The notes beneath the pieces are model-generated. The model made no database searches and had not been told where the DNA came from. It saw only the letters and a list, made by a program, of their open reading frames with translations. 64,000 nt of DNA from Spisula solida (Eukaryota > Mollusca > Bivalvia > Venerida > Mactridae), in assembly GCA_947247005.1 (NCBI GenBank), contig OX365950.1, forward strand, positions 12,598,720 to 12,662,719, given 5' to 3'. Made by a program: the position numbers and the translations under genes. Shown here in pieces: positions 39,901-42,900 of this stretch (the first letter of the stretch is position 1; every line of letters begins with the position of its first letter).

Positions 39901-42900
39901 TGGACAACAAGCAGCTAACTAGTGGGTACACACTATTGGACAACAAGCAGCTAACTAGTGGGTACACAATATTGGACAACAAGCAGCTAACTAGTGGGTA
40001 CACAATATTGGACTGTTGTCACTACCTACCAAAGGCTCCTGTATATGAACTATACTTTTTGGATATTTATTGTAGTTAAAAACTTTTTTCTTCACACAAG
40101 CCACCTGTATAGGCAGTCAAGTTAACTTTGCATAGCTAGGCAATTACTTGTCAGAGCAGCAATGTATTTTTCAGTTAGTGTACATGTACCATTTCTGCTT
40201 GCAAAATATATGAAATCGCTGATGCACTAATATTTGGGCTAATGGCAATCTTAGTATTTGAGATTTTTTAATGGGGTTTGGTGCATGTGGTGGGAGTTAT
40301 ATTTTACTTTGTATTTTGTACTCTCGTTATCTCGAACTCGCTTATATAGAATTTTCCGTTATGTCAAAGTTTTTTGGAAGTCCCGATTTTTCCTCTTCTT
40401 TGTCAATATGAAATGTTGTTGCTTATGTAAAAATTTGTCTCAAAGTTTTTGTGATCTCAATTTTTTTTCAAAGGTCCTGATTAACTTGTTTGCCCTAAAA
40501 TCTGGGTTGTATCTGACCAGCATCGAATGTCTTTTTCCCCCTCACTGGTATGAAATCTTCTATTTACCTATTTTAACTTGTACTGTCACTTCGATCAAAG
40601 CAAAAAACAAAACTTATCTAGAATTTTGGTTATGTTGAAGTAATTTTCATGGTCCTGAAAAGTTCAAGATAACGAGGGTTGACTGTATATTATTACTCAA
40701 GCATACACATGGATATAGATAATCTATCATACTGCACAATTTTGCACCTCATTTAAGCTCACCTGTCGCAAAGTGACAGAGTAAGCTTTTGTGATCACTC
40801 TTCATCTACCGTCCGTTAGGGCTGCGTACCGGTTTCCGATATAAATCGAATACCGGTATTTTGCGTTCGATCGATACATCCTATCTCACGTGTCCGTATC
40901 AGTCAAAACATCGATCAGCAAAAATACCGGTTTCCGATATAAATCGAATACCGGTATTTTGCGTTCGATCGATACATCCTATCTCACGTGTCCGTATCAG
41001 TCAAAACATCGATCAGCAAAAATGCACATATAAATCAGCAAAATCCCATTTTCAGTCAAGTTTTTTCGTAGTCTTATTTGTTTAGAATGGTCAGAACGTT
41101 GAAGCAGCTTATGTCCGAGTGAACCTAATTTTCAAACAAGAATCTGCTTTGCAAACCACTCATGCAATTTAAAACATGTGTAAATAGGTTGTTTATCACA
41201 TCTCAGGCCTGACTTGAGTCCTGCAAGTTAAATTCAATCATGTCGTAAGTCTGCAAGTGCCTAATTACTGTATTTAGGTGTTTATAATGTCAAAAGAAAA
41301 TATCAGATGATATATCGAATATCGATCATTTTGTATCGATACAAATATCGTATTGATCATTCTAATTGATACGCAGCCCTACCATCCGTCCGTCCCAGCC
41401 CACAAATGGGCACATGTTGTATGACATTGTACATTCTACTCATTCCATAAGTCTCTTGTTGGGTATTTTTGTATTTGTTGGCTACTTTTTAACAAAATAG
41501 ATACCCAATATGTGGTCAAAAACTAGGTCACTAGGTCAAATCATAGAAAAACCTTACATAGTCACTAGAAGTCACAATTTTGACCTAATCTTTATGAAAC
41601 TCAGTCACAATGATCATCTCAATAAAATGTAGGTCAAGTATGATATTGGGTTATCCGGGGTCAAAAACTAGGTCACAAGGTCAAATCATAGAAAAACCTT
41701 GTGTAGTCACTAAAGGAAACAATTTTAACGTAATTGTTAGAAACTTTGTCACAATGATCATCTCAACAAAATCTAGGTTAAGTGTGATATTGGGTCATCT
41801 GGGGTCACAAACTAGGTCACAAGGTCAAATCATAGGAAAATCTTGCATGGTCACTAGAGGTCACAATTTTTATCTCATCTTTATGAAACTAGGTCATTAT
41901 GATCATCTCAACAAAATCTAGGTCAACTTTTATATTGGTTCATTCAGGGTAAAAAAACTAGGTCACTTGGTCAAATCATAAGAAAACCTTTTGTAGTCAC
42001 TAGAGGTCACAATTTAACTTAAGCTTTATGAAACCTGGTCATAATATGAATTTAAACAAGATCTAGGTCAAGTTTGATAGTGGGTCATCTGGGGTCACAA
42101 AACAAGGTCACAAGTTCAATCATAGAAAAACCTTGCATAGTCACTAGAGGTCACAATTTTGACCTAATCTTTATGAAACATAGTCACAATGATCATCTCA
42201 ACAAAATCTAGGTCAAGTTTGATATTGGGTTATCACTTGAGGTCACAACTTTGACTTAATCTTCATGAAACTTGGTCATTATGATCATCTCAACAAGATC
42301 TAGGTCAAGTTTGATATTGGGTTTTCTCCAAAATCTTGTGTAGTCCTTAGAGGTTACAATTTTGACCTTATCTTTATGAAAGTTAGTAACAATGATCATC
42401 TCAACAAAAGTTCGATATTTGGTCTTCTGCGTTCAAAAATTAGGTCATTAGGTCAAATCATTGACAAAACTTGGCATAAACTTCAATATAGGTTTAATTG
42501 ATGTAAATTACAAGGTCGCTTATTAAGACAATATGAAAACCTTGTACATGCAATAGTCTGGCTGCATTTACTTGATTACCATTTAAGGGCCTGCATGAAA
42601 TACTAAGACAGGTGAGCGACCTAGGGCATTTTGGGCCTCTTGTTGTTCAACTTTTCATCAAAACCTTCACATTTATATGTTTAATTGTATTACAATATAC
42701 TAATATGTTATGTTGCAAGATGTTATTTTCAGTCTATGCGATGATCTGCACATTGGTGTTATACTTTTGCCTTAAGTTCATTTTTGTGATTATTGTGTAT
42801 GATCACTTTTCCATTTTGTCTTACAGTAATTCTAAGGTACATATTAAGTTATAGACTGTAGTTTTTCTTGTGTTGTGATGTTTATTGTACAAAATAAAAT

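Noticed and set aside
38792..40079. Two overlapping ~400-codon ORFs on opposite strands
   Set aside because: Both are products of a 36-bp tandem repeat that is a multiple of three with no stop. There are no start context, splice partners or domains; this is satellite.
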